Translations under genes and position numbers: made by a program
The notes under the pieces: model-generated
Database searches by the model: none
Seen by the model: only the letters and a program-made list of their open reading frames with translations
Told to the model about the DNA's origin: nothing
Shown: positions 52,370 through 61,631 of the stretch, piece by piece
Position numbering within the stretch: the first letter of the stretch is position 1
Layout: every line of letters begins with the position of its first letter
NCBI RefSeq assembly: GCF_001577755.1
Contig: NZ_CP010776.1
Coordinates: 3,534,001-3,598,000 of the forward strand
Reading direction: 5' to 3'
Length of the DNA: 64,000 nucleotides
Origin: Rufibacter sp. DG15C
GTDB taxonomy: Bacteria; Bacteroidota; Bacteroidia; Cytophagales; Hymenobacteraceae

Positions 52370-53779
52370 CTAAGCGCCTCTTCCGTGCATCATGTGCAAT
52401 AATTTTTTAGCAATGGCTACCAGCAGCAAACCAGCGGCAATCACAAAGCCCGAGATTAATCCGAACACTTGCAACGGACCCAGGATTTCTACATACGAAG
52501 CGATATACCCACCTGCAATCTGGGCCACAAACGGCGCCAGGAACCAAACACCCATCAGCATTGACGTATAAGCAAGCGGCGAAAGGCGTGACACCATAGA
52601 CAAACCGATTGGTGACAGACAAAGCTCGCCAATGGTATGGAAGAAGTAAGTGGCAATCAGCCAGAAAATGCTGGCTTTTATGGTCTCATCTTCTACGTTG
52701 CCGCCTCTTTGCATCACAGCACCTACCATGAACAAGAAACCAACACCTAACAGAATCATACCCAAGCCCATCTTCACAGGAATGCTCAAGTCCTTGCCAC
52801 GCTGGCTCAAAGATAACCACAAGTTAGCGGTCAATGGCGCGAAGGCTACAATGAACAAGGGGTTCACAGACTGGAACCAAGCTGTAGGGATTAAGAAGCC
52901 GAATACCTCACGGTCAATGTATTTGTCAGTGTACAAAGAAAGTGAAGAACCAGCCTGCTCAAACCCTGCCCAGAAGAATACTACAAACAGCGTAATGATG
53001 AAAATCACGGCCATTCTATCCGTTTCTTCCTTGGTCAATGGGGCTTTTACCACTGGGTTGTTCTTGTCTACCTTCCCATCTGGGGCAACACCCACGTTAC
53101 CCAGATACTTAGGCGCTAACAGGTTGAAGGCCAATTGACCAATCACCATACCAATACCGGCGGCCAGGAATCCATAACGGAAACCATATTCGCTTACCGT
53201 GGTCACTCCATCAACTACTGTTTTAGTAGCAAAGATGTCCTCAGCTAAGATACCGCACACCAGAGGCGCAGCAAAGGCTCCCACGTTGATACCCATGTAG
53301 AAGATGGTAAAAGCAGCGTCACGGCGGTGATCGCCTTGCTCATACAGTTTTCCTACAATGGCAGAGATATTGGGTTTAAAGAAACCATTACCGATGATGA
53401 TCAACAGCAAGCCCACCGCGGTCATCATTGGAATGCCCATGATGTTACCCTGGTTTTCAATGCCTGGCGTGGCAAACAATGAGAACTGGCCCAAAGCCAT
53501 CAAAACACCACCAATTAAGATAGAGCGGCGCTGTCCAATATATTTTTCGGCTAACCACCCCCCAATGATGGGAGTAAAATAAACAAAGCCAGTAAAGTAG
53601 CCGTAGATGAGGTTACCGGTAGATTCTGCTATGCCAAGGCCGCCTGCTACAGCAGCTTTCGTGAGATACAGGATAAGAAGTCCCCGCATTCCGTAGTAGC
53701 TAAATCGCTCCCACATCTCGGTGAAAAACAATAGGTATAACCCTGGTGGGTGCCCTTTCTTAACGGTTGTTTCTTGCAT
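52370..53779 (-). CDS. POT-family proton-coupled peptide transporter
   Basis: The 469 residues have about 12-14 membrane helices. The family signature ExxERF is EMWERFSYYGMRGLL at the N-terminus, and GNGFFKPNISAIVGKLYEQGDHRRDAAFTIFYMGINVGAFAAP is the second PTR2 signature. Di- and tripeptides are taken up with protons across the inner membrane. The gene is divergent from pckA. Confidence 0.95.
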   Translation of the reverse strand: MQETTVKKGHPPGLYLLFFTEMWERFSYYGMRGLLILYLTKAAVAGGLGIAESTGNLIYGYFTGFVYFTPIIGGWLAEKYIGQRRSILIGGVLMALGQFSLFATPGIENQGNIMGIPMMTAVGLLLIIIGNGFFKPNISAIVGKLYEQGDHRRDAAFTIFYMGINVGAFAAPLVCGILAEDIFATKTVVDGVTTVSEYGFRYGFLAAGIGMVIGQLAFNLLAPKYLGNVGVAPDGKVDKNNPVVKAPLTKEETDRMAVIFIITLFVVFFWAGFEQAGSSLSLYTDKYIDREVFGFLIPTAWFQSVNPLFIVAFAPLTANLWLSLSQRGKDLSIPVKMGLGMILLGVGFLFMVGAVMQRGGNVEDETIKASIFWLIATYFFHTIGELCLSPIGLSMVSRLSPLAYTSMLMGVWFLAPFVAQIAGGYIASYVEILGPLQVFGLISGFVIAAGLLLVAIAKKLLHMMHGRGA

Positions 53780-53943
53780 GTGTCCTGGAGAGTTTTTAGT
53801 AAGTAATTGTTAGTTTGTGAGTGTTTTTTGAGAAATTCATAAAAGTAAATGTATCACCTTAGACGCATTTATTCAAATATGCCTCTTTATTAATAACTAC
53901 AGCCACTTTCAAGCCAACTTATAAAACAAACATCCGTTAGGGT

Positions 53944-53976
53944 TTGCTATTATCTCCACCCTTTTTTGTAATTTTG
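53944..53976 (+). promoter_or_regulatory. pckA promoter TTG-N22-TAATTTTG
   Basis: TTG (53944-53946) and TAATTTTG (53969-53976) match the Bacteroidota consensus, leaving a leader of about 53 nt. Confidence 0.6.
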
Positions 53977-54035
53977 TTAAACCAAGGCAATTGACGCCTT
54001 TCCCTATTATCAAAAATCAATTTTCAAACCTCCTT

Positions 54036-55649
54036 ATGAAAGAATTTGGCAAGAAATCATCAGCAATGGAATTGACCAGCTTAGGTATTTCACAGGCAAA
54101 AGACGTGTACTATAACATGACTCCCGCAGAGTTAGTAGAAGAGGCACTGAAAAACGGGGAAGGTTTCTTGACTGATACCGGCGCCTTGATGTGTGACACA
54201 GGCAAATTCACCGGCCGCTCTCCCAAAGACAGATTTGTGGTGAGAGATGAGAAGACAGAGAACTCTGTTTGGTGGGGTGATGTGAACATTGCCTTTGAGC
54301 CTGCCAAGTTTGAGGCCCTTCACCAAAAGATGATTGCCTATCTAGCCGATAAGAATTTGTACGTACGGGATGCGTATGCTGGTGCTGATCCAGAATACCG
54401 TTTAAACCTCCGCATTGTCAATACCATGGCGTGGCATAACCTCTTCTGCAACAACATGTTCTTGCGCCTGAACGAAGAAGAGCTTGAAAACCATACGCCA
54501 GACTTCACTATCATCTGCGCCCCAGGATTTGAGGCAGACCCAGCGGTAGACGGCACGCGTCAGCCTAACTTTGCCATCATCAACTTTTCTAAGAAAATGA
54601 TTTTGATTGGTGGTACGGGCTATGCCGGCGAAATGAAGAAAGGCATCTTCTCTGTCTTGAACTACATTTTGCCACATGAGCGCGAGACTTTGTCTATGCA
54701 CTGCTCTGCCAACGTGGGCAAAGACGGTGATACAGCCATCTTCTTTGGATTGTCCGGTACTGGTAAGACTACTTTGTCTGCAGATCCTAACCGAGGGTTG
54801 ATTGGTGATGATGAGCACGGCTGGACTAAAGACAGCGTCTTCAACTTTGAAGGGGGCTGCTACGCCAAAGTAATTGACCTTTCTAAAGAGAAAGAACCAC
54901 AAATCTGGGATGCCATCAAGTTTGGCGCCATCGTAGAAAATACCCGCTTCATTGAGGGCTCCCGCACCGTAGACTACACAAACAACTCTGTAACAGAGAA
55001 CACGCGTACCGCTTACCCAATCAACCACATTGACAACGCCATTGAGCCTTCTGTGGCTTCTATTCCGCAGAACATCTTTTTCTTGACGGCAGATGCATTT
55101 GGAGTATTGCCTCCAATCTCTAAGCTGAACAAGAGCCAGGCCATGTACCACTTCATCTCTGGATACACCGCTAAAGTGGCTGGTACTGAAGTAGGCGTAA
55201 CGGAGCCGCAGACCACTTTTTCTGCTTGCTTTGGCGCGGCTTTCTTGCCTTTGCACCCCACCAAGTACGCTGAGATGCTGGGTAAGAAAATGACCGAGAA
55301 CAACGTGAACGTTTGGCTGATCAACACTGGCTGGACTGGTGGTTCTTATGGAACTGGATCACGCATGAAGCTGCCTTTCACCCGCGCCATGATTACGGCC
55401 GCCTTGAATGGAGAGCTGAACGACGTTTCCTTTACCAAGCACCCAATCTTCGGGGTGGAGATGCCAGATGCCTGCCCTAACGTACCGGCAGAAATCTTGA
55501 ACCCACGCAATACTTGGACCGACAAAGACGCTTATGACCAAAAAGCGAGCGAACTGGCCAAGGCGTTCGTTAAGAACTTTACTAAATACGCTGACTACGC
55601 CAACGAGGAAATACTGGCCGGTGCCCCAGAAGTGGCGGTAGAAGCTTAA
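54036..55649 (+). CDS. pckA: Phosphoenolpyruvate carboxykinase (ATP)
   Basis: This 537-residue enzyme converts oxaloacetate and ATP to PEP for gluconeogenesis. FTGRSPKDRFVV is near the N-terminus, the kinase P-loop is GLSGTGKTTLSADPNR (about 238-253), and EGGCYAKVIDL and NTGWTGGSYGTGSRMKLPFTRAM follow. ATG 54036 fits the family; the TTG at 53991 would lengthen it without support. A terminator follows at 55681. Confidence 0.97.
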   Translation: MKEFGKKSSAMELTSLGISQAKDVYYNMTPAELVEEALKNGEGFLTDTGALMCDTGKFTGRSPKDRFVVRDEKTENSVWWGDVNIAFEPAKFEALHQKMIAYLADKNLYVRDAYAGADPEYRLNLRIVNTMAWHNLFCNNMFLRLNEEELENHTPDFTIICAPGFEADPAVDGTRQPNFAIINFSKKMILIGGTGYAGEMKKGIFSVLNYILPHERETLSMHCSANVGKDGDTAIFFGLSGTGKTTLSADPNRGLIGDDEHGWTKDSVFNFEGGCYAKVIDLSKEKEPQIWDAIKFGAIVENTRFIEGSRTVDYTNNSVTENTRTAYPINHIDNAIEPSVASIPQNIFFLTADAFGVLPPISKLNKSQAMYHFISGYTAKVAGTEVGVTEPQTTFSACFGAAFLPLHPTKYAEMLGKKMTENNVNVWLINTGWTGGSYGTGSRMKLPFTRAMITAALNGELNDVSFTKHPIFGVEMPDACPNVPAEILNPRNTWTDKDAYDQKASELAKAFVKNFTKYADYANEEILAGAPEVAVEA

Positions 55650-55680
55650 TCCTTTAGCAATTAATTTTCTTGAAATGAGT

Positions 55681-55717
55681 AAAAGCCTTCCCTCAAACGG
55701 AAGGCTTTTCTTTTTCT
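55681..55717 (+). terminator. Intrinsic terminator of pckA
   Basis: AAAAGCCTTCC pairs with GGAAGGCTTTT, followed by a T-rich run. Confidence 0.9.
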
Positions 55718-55728
55718 GGCAGTTCAAT

Positions 55729-55766
55729 CGTTTTTAGCTTATTTTTGAGAAAACAGGCCAAAATCC
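55729..55766. repeat. 38-bp palindromic repeat, copy 19
   Basis: CGTTTTTAGCTTATTTTT and GAGAAAACAGGCCAAAATCC. It lies 11 bp after the pckA terminator and 8 bp before the rsmE start. Confidence 0.85.
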
Positions 55767-55774
55767 ATAACCTT

Positions 55775-56488
55775 ATGCATGTTTTCTTCACCCCAGACAT
55801 CTTCTCTTCTTCCACAACCTATGTCCTGTCTGAAGAAGAATCCAAGCATTGCGCGCGGGTTTTGCGATTGGGCGTGGGAGATTTAGTGCAGCTGATAGAC
55901 GGCAAGGGAGGACAATTCCTGGGGCAGATTGCCGAGGCCACTCCTAAAAAAACCACCCTCCAGATTCTGGAATATCATTCTTCAGAAGACCAATGGGCCT
56001 TTAAAGTCCATATCGCGGTAGCGCCTACTAAAAACCTGGACCGCATGGAATGGTTCGTGGAGAAGGCCGTGGAAGTAGGCATAGACGAGATCACGTTTCT
56101 GCAGTGCGCCCGCTCCGAACGGAAGGCCCTCAACTTGGAACGACTCGAGAAGATTGCCGTGAGTGCTATGAAGCAGTCCCTTAAGACGCATCTTCCTCGT
56201 CTGCACCCGTTGACCAAGTACACAGACTTCCTCAAGACCGTCCCCGTGGAGAACACCTTCATTGCGCATTTGGTGGAAGGCAGCGAACGGCACTCTCTGG
56301 TTAAGAGCATCTCAGGGAATAATCATTATACCGTCCTGATAGGCCCAGAAGGCGATTTCTCACCTGAGGAAGTACAGCTGGCCTTGGCCAAAGGAATCAG
56401 GCCGGTGACCCTAGGTTCCAGCAGGCTTCGCACCGAGACCGCGGCCCTAGCGGCTTGTCATACCTTCCACGTGCTATTAGACGTTTAA
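55775..56488 (+). CDS. rsmE: 16S rRNA (uracil1498-N3)-methyltransferase
   Basis: The 237 residues form an N-terminal PUA-like domain (SKHCARVLRLGVGDLVQLIDGKGG) and a C-terminal SPOUT methyltransferase. IAVAPTKNLDRMEWFVEKAVEVG, LIGPEGDFSPEE and RLRTETAALAA are the SAM-knot signatures. It methylates 16S rRNA U1498. ATG 55775 is used, since the frame upstream reads through repeat copy 19. The stop is directly followed by repeat copy 20. Confidence 0.94.
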   Translation: MHVFFTPDIFSSSTTYVLSEEESKHCARVLRLGVGDLVQLIDGKGGQFLGQIAEATPKKTTLQILEYHSSEDQWAFKVHIAVAPTKNLDRMEWFVEKAVEVGIDEITFLQCARSERKALNLERLEKIAVSAMKQSLKTHLPRLHPLTKYTDFLKTVPVENTFIAHLVEGSERHSLVKSISGNNHYTVLIGPEGDFSPEEVQLALAKGIRPVTLGSSRLRTETAALAACHTFHVLLDV

Positions 56489-56526
56489 CGTTTTTGGCCT
56501 CTTTTCTGGAAAACAATGCAAAAACG
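56489..56526. repeat. 38-bp palindromic repeat, copy 20, supplies a start codon
   Basis: 34 of 38 positions match the consensus. The right-arm GGCC is changed to ATGC, creating the ATG at 56516 that starts the DUF4159 gene; the first codons MQKR come from the element. The copy fills the whole 27-bp gap from the rsmE stop and enters the next gene. Confidence 0.92.
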
Positions 56527-57181
56527 AATTTTCCTTTTATTCCTTCTATTTATCCAGTGCGTTAGCATGGTGAGCGGCCAGCGGCCCAGCTTCAGGATTG
56601 CGCGCTTGAAATACGGCGGCGGCGGCGACTGGTACGCTAATAAAACGTCCTTGCCTAACCTCATCAACTTCTGTAACCGGGAATTGAAGGCCAACATCGC
56701 CCCGCAGGAAGAGACCGTGGAGCCCGGCAGCCCCGAGATCATGGACTACCCTTTCGTGCACATGACGGGCCACGGCAACGTGGTCTTCACTGAGGGCGAG
56801 GCTCAGAACCTACGCAAATATTTGGTGGGTGGCGGCTTCTTGCACATTGATGACAACTACGGCCTGGAGAAATTCGCGCGGCGCGAGATGAAGAAAGTGT
56901 TTCCTGAGCTTCAGTTTGTAGAGATTCCGTTCAACCACCCGGTCTACCATCAAAAGTTTGACTTTCCACGTGGCCTGCCCAAGATTCATGAGCACGACAA
57001 CAAGCCTCCCCAGGGTTTTGGCTTAATTTACCAAGGCCGGTTGGTCTGCTACTTCTCCTATGAAAGCGATCTAGGCAATGGTTGGGAGGACCAGTCCGTG
57101 CACAATGACCCCATTGAGAAGCATTTGGCCGCTTTGCGCATGGGTGCCAATTTGGTTTCCTACGCCTTGACCAACTTTTAA
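56516..57181 (+). CDS. DUF4159 domain exported protein
   Basis: The 221 residues begin with a signal peptide (MQKRIFLLFLLFIQCVSMVSG) whose first four residues are encoded by repeat copy 20. The body matches DUF4159: RPSFRIARLKYGGGGDWYANKTSLPNL, PFVHMTGHGNV, GGFLHIDDNYGLEKFARREM and LVCYFSYESDLGNGWED. The family is linked to amidotransferase-like folds; the function is unknown. No other ATG nearby would keep the signal peptide. Confidence 0.88.
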   Translation: MQKRIFLLFLLFIQCVSMVSGQRPSFRIARLKYGGGGDWYANKTSLPNLINFCNRELKANIAPQEETVEPGSPEIMDYPFVHMTGHGNVVFTEGEAQNLRKYLVGGGFLHIDDNYGLEKFARREMKKVFPELQFVEIPFNHPVYHQKFDFPRGLPKIHEHDNKPPQGFGLIYQGRLVCYFSYESDLGNGWEDQSVHNDPIEKHLAALRMGANLVSYALTNF

Positions 57182-57203
57182 GTACTTTATCAAAACATTG
57201 AAA

Positions 57204-57251
57204 GAATCCGCTTTTGGCATAATTCCATAGAAACAGGCCAAAAACGGATTC
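57204..57251. repeat. 38-bp palindromic repeat, copy 21
   Basis: The core is 57209-57246 (CGCTTTTGGCATAATTCC and ATAGAAACAGGCCAAAAACG). Flanks GAATC/GATTC extend the pairing. It lies between the DUF4159 and smc genes. Confidence 0.85.
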
Positions 57252-57280
57252 TCTTTTAAGTCTCTTCCAAGCCTACATCC

Positions 57281-57313
57281 TTGCGGTACTCAGAACACTT
57301 TTTCGTATTTTTG
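57281..57313 (+). promoter_or_regulatory. smc promoter TTG-N22-TATTTTTG
   Basis: TTG (57281-57283) and TATTTTTG (57306-57313) fit the consensus; the ATG is 32 bp further on. Confidence 0.6.
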
Positions 57314-57344
57314 AGATTGTAGCCAGAGTAACTGGAAGAAGCGC

Positions 57345-60300
57345 ATGGAATTAGCAAGATTAGAGATTAAGGGCTTTAAGAGTTTCGGGGATAAGGTCAC
57401 CATTAACTTTGATAGCGGCATTACTGGTATTGTAGGACCCAACGGTTGCGGCAAGTCCAACATCGTGGACGCCATTAGGTGGGTATTGGGCGAGCAGAAA
57501 ACCCGTAACCTGCGCTCAGACAAAATGGAGAGCGTGATTTTTAACGGTACCAAGAACCGAAAGCCCCAGCAACTGGCCGAGGTCTCTCTTACCTTCAACA
57601 ACAACAAGGGCATTCTGCCTACCGAATACTCGCAGGTCACCATTACGCGCAAGTACTACCGTACCGGCGAGAGCGAATACCTGCTCAACAACGTTACTTG
57701 CCGCCTCAAGGACATCAACGACCTATTCCTGGACACCGGGATTGGCTCAGACTCCTATGCCATCATTGAGTTGAAGATGGTGGATGACATCCTCAACGAC
57801 AAAGACAACTCGCGCCGTACCCTGTTTGAGGAAGCGGCCGGCATCTCCAAGTTCAAGGTGCGCAAGAAACAGACCATGCGCAAGTTGGAAGAAACTGACG
57901 CCGATTTGGAGCGTGTAGAGGACGTCTTGTTTGAAATAGGCAAGAACTTGAAGAGCCTAGAGCGCCAGGCCAAAACCACTGAAAAGTATTACTCCCTTAA
58001 AGACGAATATAAGAAGCTAAGCCTGGAATACGCCCGCCGCAACATTGGCCACCACCAAGAGGCTTTGGAGCGTCTGGAAAGCGACCTTAAGAAGGAAACT
58101 GAACGCAAAGGTGGTTATTCTGAGGAGTTGGTAGCGCTGGAAGATGCGTTGCAGGAGCAGAAGACCCTGGTTGACCGTACCCAGCTGCAGTTGCAGAACA
58201 CCCAGAAAGAGGTGCACGAGCATACCAGCCAATTGCGCCAACTGGAAAACGAGATTAAGTTGAAAAGCGAGCGCAAGTTCTATTTGCAGGAACGCGCCAA
58301 GACTCTTCAGAGCCAAATAAGCCAGGATACTACCAACATTGGGCAGACCGAGGCCAGCCTGGGACAGTTGCAGAATGACCTAGAGGAGATTCAGGAAGAG
58401 CTACTCGTGTCTGAGGAGCAACTGGGTCTTACCAAAAAAGAAATGGAGCATGTAAATCAGCAGAAGTCTGATTTACAGAGAGAGGTGCAGGAGAAAACCC
58501 TGGCCCAGCGCCAGGTGCAGAATGAGGTGTTCACGCTCAACAAGAGCATTGAAATCACCCAGATGCAGATTCAGACGCACCGCGCCGAACTGGAGCGGAT
58601 GCAGCAGATGGAAGGCTCAGAGAACAGCCTCCAGATGCAGTATGAAGATGCGCTCGCTGAAACCCAGCAACAACTGGAGGAAGCCCAGGCCCAACTGGTA
58701 GCGTTACAGGAGGCGGAGCGTCTCTTGCAAGAAGAAATGACCAATACGGAGGCCACCTTGCATGAATACCGCCAGCAATTAATAGACATCAACCGCCAGC
58801 TGGACTCCAAGAAAAACCAGTACACCTTGACCAAGTCCTTGGTGGACAATTTGGAAGGCTTCCCAGATGCCATCAAGTTTCTATACAAGTCCAAGACCTG
58901 GCAGAAGCCGGCCCCGCTCCTGTCAGACATCATCTCCTGTGACCAGGAGTACAAGGCCCTGATTGAAAGCTACCTGGAGCCGTACATGAACTTCTTCGTG
59001 GTAGAAACCGCCGAGGACGCCGTAGAAGCCATTCATCTCCTTAACAACCAAAACAAAGGCCGCGCCAACTTCATCATCCTTTCTGAGGTGGAAGATTTGG
59101 ACGTGACCGCCACCATCAGCACCCCTAAGTACAAGGCGGCTCTGGAGACCGTCGCCTCTGAGGAGAAATACCATCCTTTGTTGCGCTACATGCTCAATGA
59201 GGTGTACATCAGTGCCACGTCAGACACGGAGTTGTACCTGAGTGACGGCCGCACCTACATCTTAAAAGACGGCTCCGTCATTAAAAAGCCATTGAGCGTT
59301 TCAGGAGGGTCTGTTGGGTTATTTGACGGCAACCGTTTGGGTCGCAAACAAAACCTTGAGAAACTGGCAGAGGAACTGGAAGCCTTGAAAGAGCAGTCTG
59401 AGCTGATGAAAAACAAAATCAGCACGCTCCAGCACGTTCTTCAAAACCAGAAGAACGGCACCCAGGCCGAGGCCATCAGACTGCAGGAACGTTCCATTAA
59501 TACCCTGCAACAAGAGCTCATCAGCCATAAGGTGCGCTATGAGCAGTTCCAGTTGAACCTACAAAACCAGGCCAGCAAGAAGGATGAGCTGTTTGAGAAA
59601 ATCCAGGAACTAGGCGAAACCTTAGCCGACCTCCTCCCCGATTCCGAAAGCAAAAATCTGGCCCTCAAAAGCTATGAGCAGGAGCTGGCGGGCTTAGCAC
59701 AAGTCCTTGACAAACAGAACGAAATCATCGCCGAGGTAAGCGGTATCTTTAACCAGGAGAACATCAAATTCCATCAGCTCAAGAACCGCCTGCAAAGCAT
59801 TCAGCAGGAACTGGCCTACAAGCAGAAGACCGTGATGAACCACCAGGAGCGCCTGGTGCAGTTGCAGGATGAGCTGGCCCGCGCCGAGGATGAGACCGCC
59901 ACCTTGGAGCAGTTTGTAGAAGACCAGTCCTATCAATTGGAGGAAGGCCTGGTGCAGAAAAAAGACCTTGCCCAGCAACTGGACGAGGTGGAGAAAGCCT
60001 ACTTCCATCTTCGCGGCGAAGTGGACGAGAAGGAGAAAGCCATCCGGGAGTTGCAACGTAAAAAAGAGAACACCGATGAAGTGTTCCAATCCATGCAGCA
60101 GGCCATCACCGACACCCGCATTAAATTGGTGGCCGTGTTAGAGCGTCTGTCAGCGGAGTTCAACATGAGCCAGGAAGATTTGGCGGAGGCCCCTACCGAG
60201 AAGCTGGACATCTCTAATGAGGAACTAAGCCAGCAGGTAAACACTATCAAGCACAAACTGGAGAACGTAGGACCGGTGAATCCCATGGCCGCCGAGGCCT

Positions 60301-60905
60301 ACCAGGAGATTGAAACCCGTCACCAGTTCATCCAGACGCAGAAGAATGACTTGGTAGGCGCCAAGCAGCAACTTTTAGATACCATCTCGGAGATTGACAC
60401 CGTGGCCAAAGAAAAGTACTTAGAGGCCTTTGACCAGATCAAGGACAACTTCATGCGCGTGTTTCGGTCCTTATTCTCTGAGGAGGATACTTGTGATCTG
60501 TACATCCAGGACCCAAGCAATCCGCTGGAGTCTAAGATTGAGATCATGGCCCGGCCTAAAGGCAAGCGTCCGTTGACCATCAACCAGCTGTCTGGTGGTG
60601 AGAAGACATTAACGGCCATCTCTCTGCTGTTTGCCATATACCTCTTGAAGCCTGCCCCGTTCTGTATCTTTGACGAAGTGGACGCTCCTTTGGATGATGC
60701 TAACATTGACAAGTTCAACAACATTGTGAAGAAGTTCTCAGGAGACTCGCAGTTCATTGTGGTGACGCACAACAAGCGCACCATGATCTCCACAGACGTG
60801 ATCTACGGCATCACCATGCTGGAGGCCGGCGTGTCCAGGGTGATACCTGTAGACTTAAGGGAATTGGCTCCAGAACCTGAAGAAGCGGCCGCTCTGACAG
60901 CCTAA
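57345..60905 (+). CDS. smc: Chromosome segregation protein SMC
   Basis: The 1186-residue protein has the SMC layout. The N-terminal ATP-binding head has Walker A GPNGCGKSNIVDAIRW (about 27-42). Two long coiled coils flank a hinge domain (about 500-660, with GFPDAIKFLYKSK and LSDGRTYILKDGSVI). The C-terminal head has the ABC signature LSGGEKTLTAISLLFA (about 1080) and Walker B CIFDEVDAPLDDAN. It organises and segregates the chromosome with ScpA and ScpB, which are not in the window. Convergent with the acyltransferase gene. Confidence 0.97.
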   Translation: MELARLEIKGFKSFGDKVTINFDSGITGIVGPNGCGKSNIVDAIRWVLGEQKTRNLRSDKMESVIFNGTKNRKPQQLAEVSLTFNNNKGILPTEYSQVTITRKYYRTGESEYLLNNVTCRLKDINDLFLDTGIGSDSYAIIELKMVDDILNDKDNSRRTLFEEAAGISKFKVRKKQTMRKLEETDADLERVEDVLFEIGKNLKSLERQAKTTEKYYSLKDEYKKLSLEYARRNIGHHQEALERLESDLKKETERKGGYSEELVALEDALQEQKTLVDRTQLQLQNTQKEVHEHTSQLRQLENEIKLKSERKFYLQERAKTLQSQISQDTTNIGQTEASLGQLQNDLEEIQEELLVSEEQLGLTKKEMEHVNQQKSDLQREVQEKTLAQRQVQNEVFTLNKSIEITQMQIQTHRAELERMQQMEGSENSLQMQYEDALAETQQQLEEAQAQLVALQEAERLLQEEMTNTEATLHEYRQQLIDINRQLDSKKNQYTLTKSLVDNLEGFPDAIKFLYKSKTWQKPAPLLSDIISCDQEYKALIESYLEPYMNFFVVETAEDAVEAIHLLNNQNKGRANFIILSEVEDLDVTATISTPKYKAALETVASEEKYHPLLRYMLNEVYISATSDTELYLSDGRTYILKDGSVIKKPLSVSGGSVGLFDGNRLGRKQNLEKLAEELEALKEQSELMKNKISTLQHVLQNQKNGTQAEAIRLQERSINTLQQELISHKVRYEQFQLNLQNQASKKDELFEKIQELGETLADLLPDSESKNLALKSYEQELAGLAQVLDKQNEIIAEVSGIFNQENIKFHQLKNRLQSIQQELAYKQKTVMNHQERLVQLQDELARAEDETATLEQFVEDQSYQLEEGLVQKKDLAQQLDEVEKAYFHLRGEVDEKEKAIRELQRKKENTDEVFQSMQQAITDTRIKLVAVLERLSAEFNMSQEDLAEAPTEKLDISNEELSQQVNTIKHKLENVGPVNPMAAEAYQEIETRHQFIQTQKNDLVGAKQQLLDTISEIDTVAKEKYLEAFDQIKDNFMRVFRSLFSEEDTCDLYIQDPSNPLESKIEIMARPKGKRPLTINQLSGGEKTLTAISLLFAIYLLKPAPFCIFDEVDAPLDDANIDKFNNIVKKFSGDSQFIVVTHNKRTMISTDVIYGITMLEAGVSRVIPVDLRELAPEPEEAAALTA

Positions 60906-60924
60906 TCTCAAAACAGCATAAATG

Positions 60925-60978
60925 AATCGGTCCGTTTTTGGCCTCTTTCCCGGGAAAGAGGCCAAAAACGGACCGATT
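60925..60978. repeat. 38-bp palindromic repeat, copy 22, within a perfect 54-bp palindrome
   Basis: The core is 60933-60970, with paired internal changes (CCTCTTTCC/GGAAAGAGG). Flanks AATCGGTC/GACCGATT are complementary, so all 54 bp form a perfect palindrome with no loop spacer. It lies in the convergent smc/acyltransferase junction. Confidence 0.95.
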
Positions 60979-60999
60979 TGCATTTCAGTATGGTAAGAA

Positions 61000-61548
61000 C
61001 TACCGAACGCCCTGGCTAGGGTATTTGGCTGTAACGGTTCTGTAGAAATTAAGGATCTTTTCCATGTCCGCGTCAAAGTCGCCGGTAGGCTGAATCATGG
61101 GCCCAATGCCGGCCTCCTTTTTGGCGTAGTCCAGGTAGCCCATCACAATGGGAACGCCCGCGCCCAAGGCCGTGTAGTAAAATCCTTTCTTCCAGCGGGG
61201 TTGGTACTTACGGGTTCCTTCTGGCGTTACCAACATAACCAATTCGTCGCGCTGCTTAAACAAGTCTACCATGGCGGCCACTAGGTTGTTGTTCTTCTTG
61301 CGGTCCACCGGTATGGCACCTAAAGCTTTTAGGATGGGGCCCATCGGGAAGAAAAACGCCTCCTTCTTGATGGTGATTTTAACGGGTACGCCCATCAAGT
61401 AAAAGGCCGCGCGCGCATAGATAAAGTCCCAGTTGCTGGTATGCGGTGCCGCCACCATAATCGCCTTCTTCACCCCGGGAGGCATACCGCCTTTCAGCGT
61501 CCAACCGGAAAGTTTAAAAATGGATTTCGCGAGTAAATTTCCAAACAT
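61000..61548 (-). CDS. PlsC-like acyltransferase
   Basis: This 182-residue protein matches the 1-acylglycerol-3-phosphate acyltransferase superfamily. APHTSNWDFIYARAAF has the catalytic HxxxxD (His36, Asp41), and VTPEGTRKYQPRWKKGFYYTA has the substrate-binding EGTR motif. It is short and may act on a different lipid from PlsC. Membrane association is expected. Confidence 0.88.
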   Translation of the reverse strand: MFGNLLAKSIFKLSGWTLKGGMPPGVKKAIMVAAPHTSNWDFIYARAAFYLMGVPVKITIKKEAFFFPMGPILKALGAIPVDRKKNNNLVAAMVDLFKQRDELVMLVTPEGTRKYQPRWKKGFYYTALGAGVPIVMGYLDYAKKEAGIGPMIQPTGDFDADMEKILNFYRTVTAKYPSQGVR

Positions 61549-61587
61549 AAAGAGGCGTTTTGAGGATTGAGACTACAATGATACAAA

Positions 61588-61614
61588 AAATACCAGCCTT
61601 TTAAGCTGGTATTT
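61588..61614 (-). terminator. Terminator of the OMP gene
   Basis: AAATACCAGC pairs with GCTGGTATTT; on the minus strand a T run follows. Confidence 0.8.
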
Positions 61615-61631
61615 AAACGATGTGAAATGGT

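Noticed and set aside
12755-60978. CRISPR array as explanation for the palindromic repeats
   Set aside because: Copies are kilobases apart, imperfect, in both orientations, with no regular spacers or cas genes.
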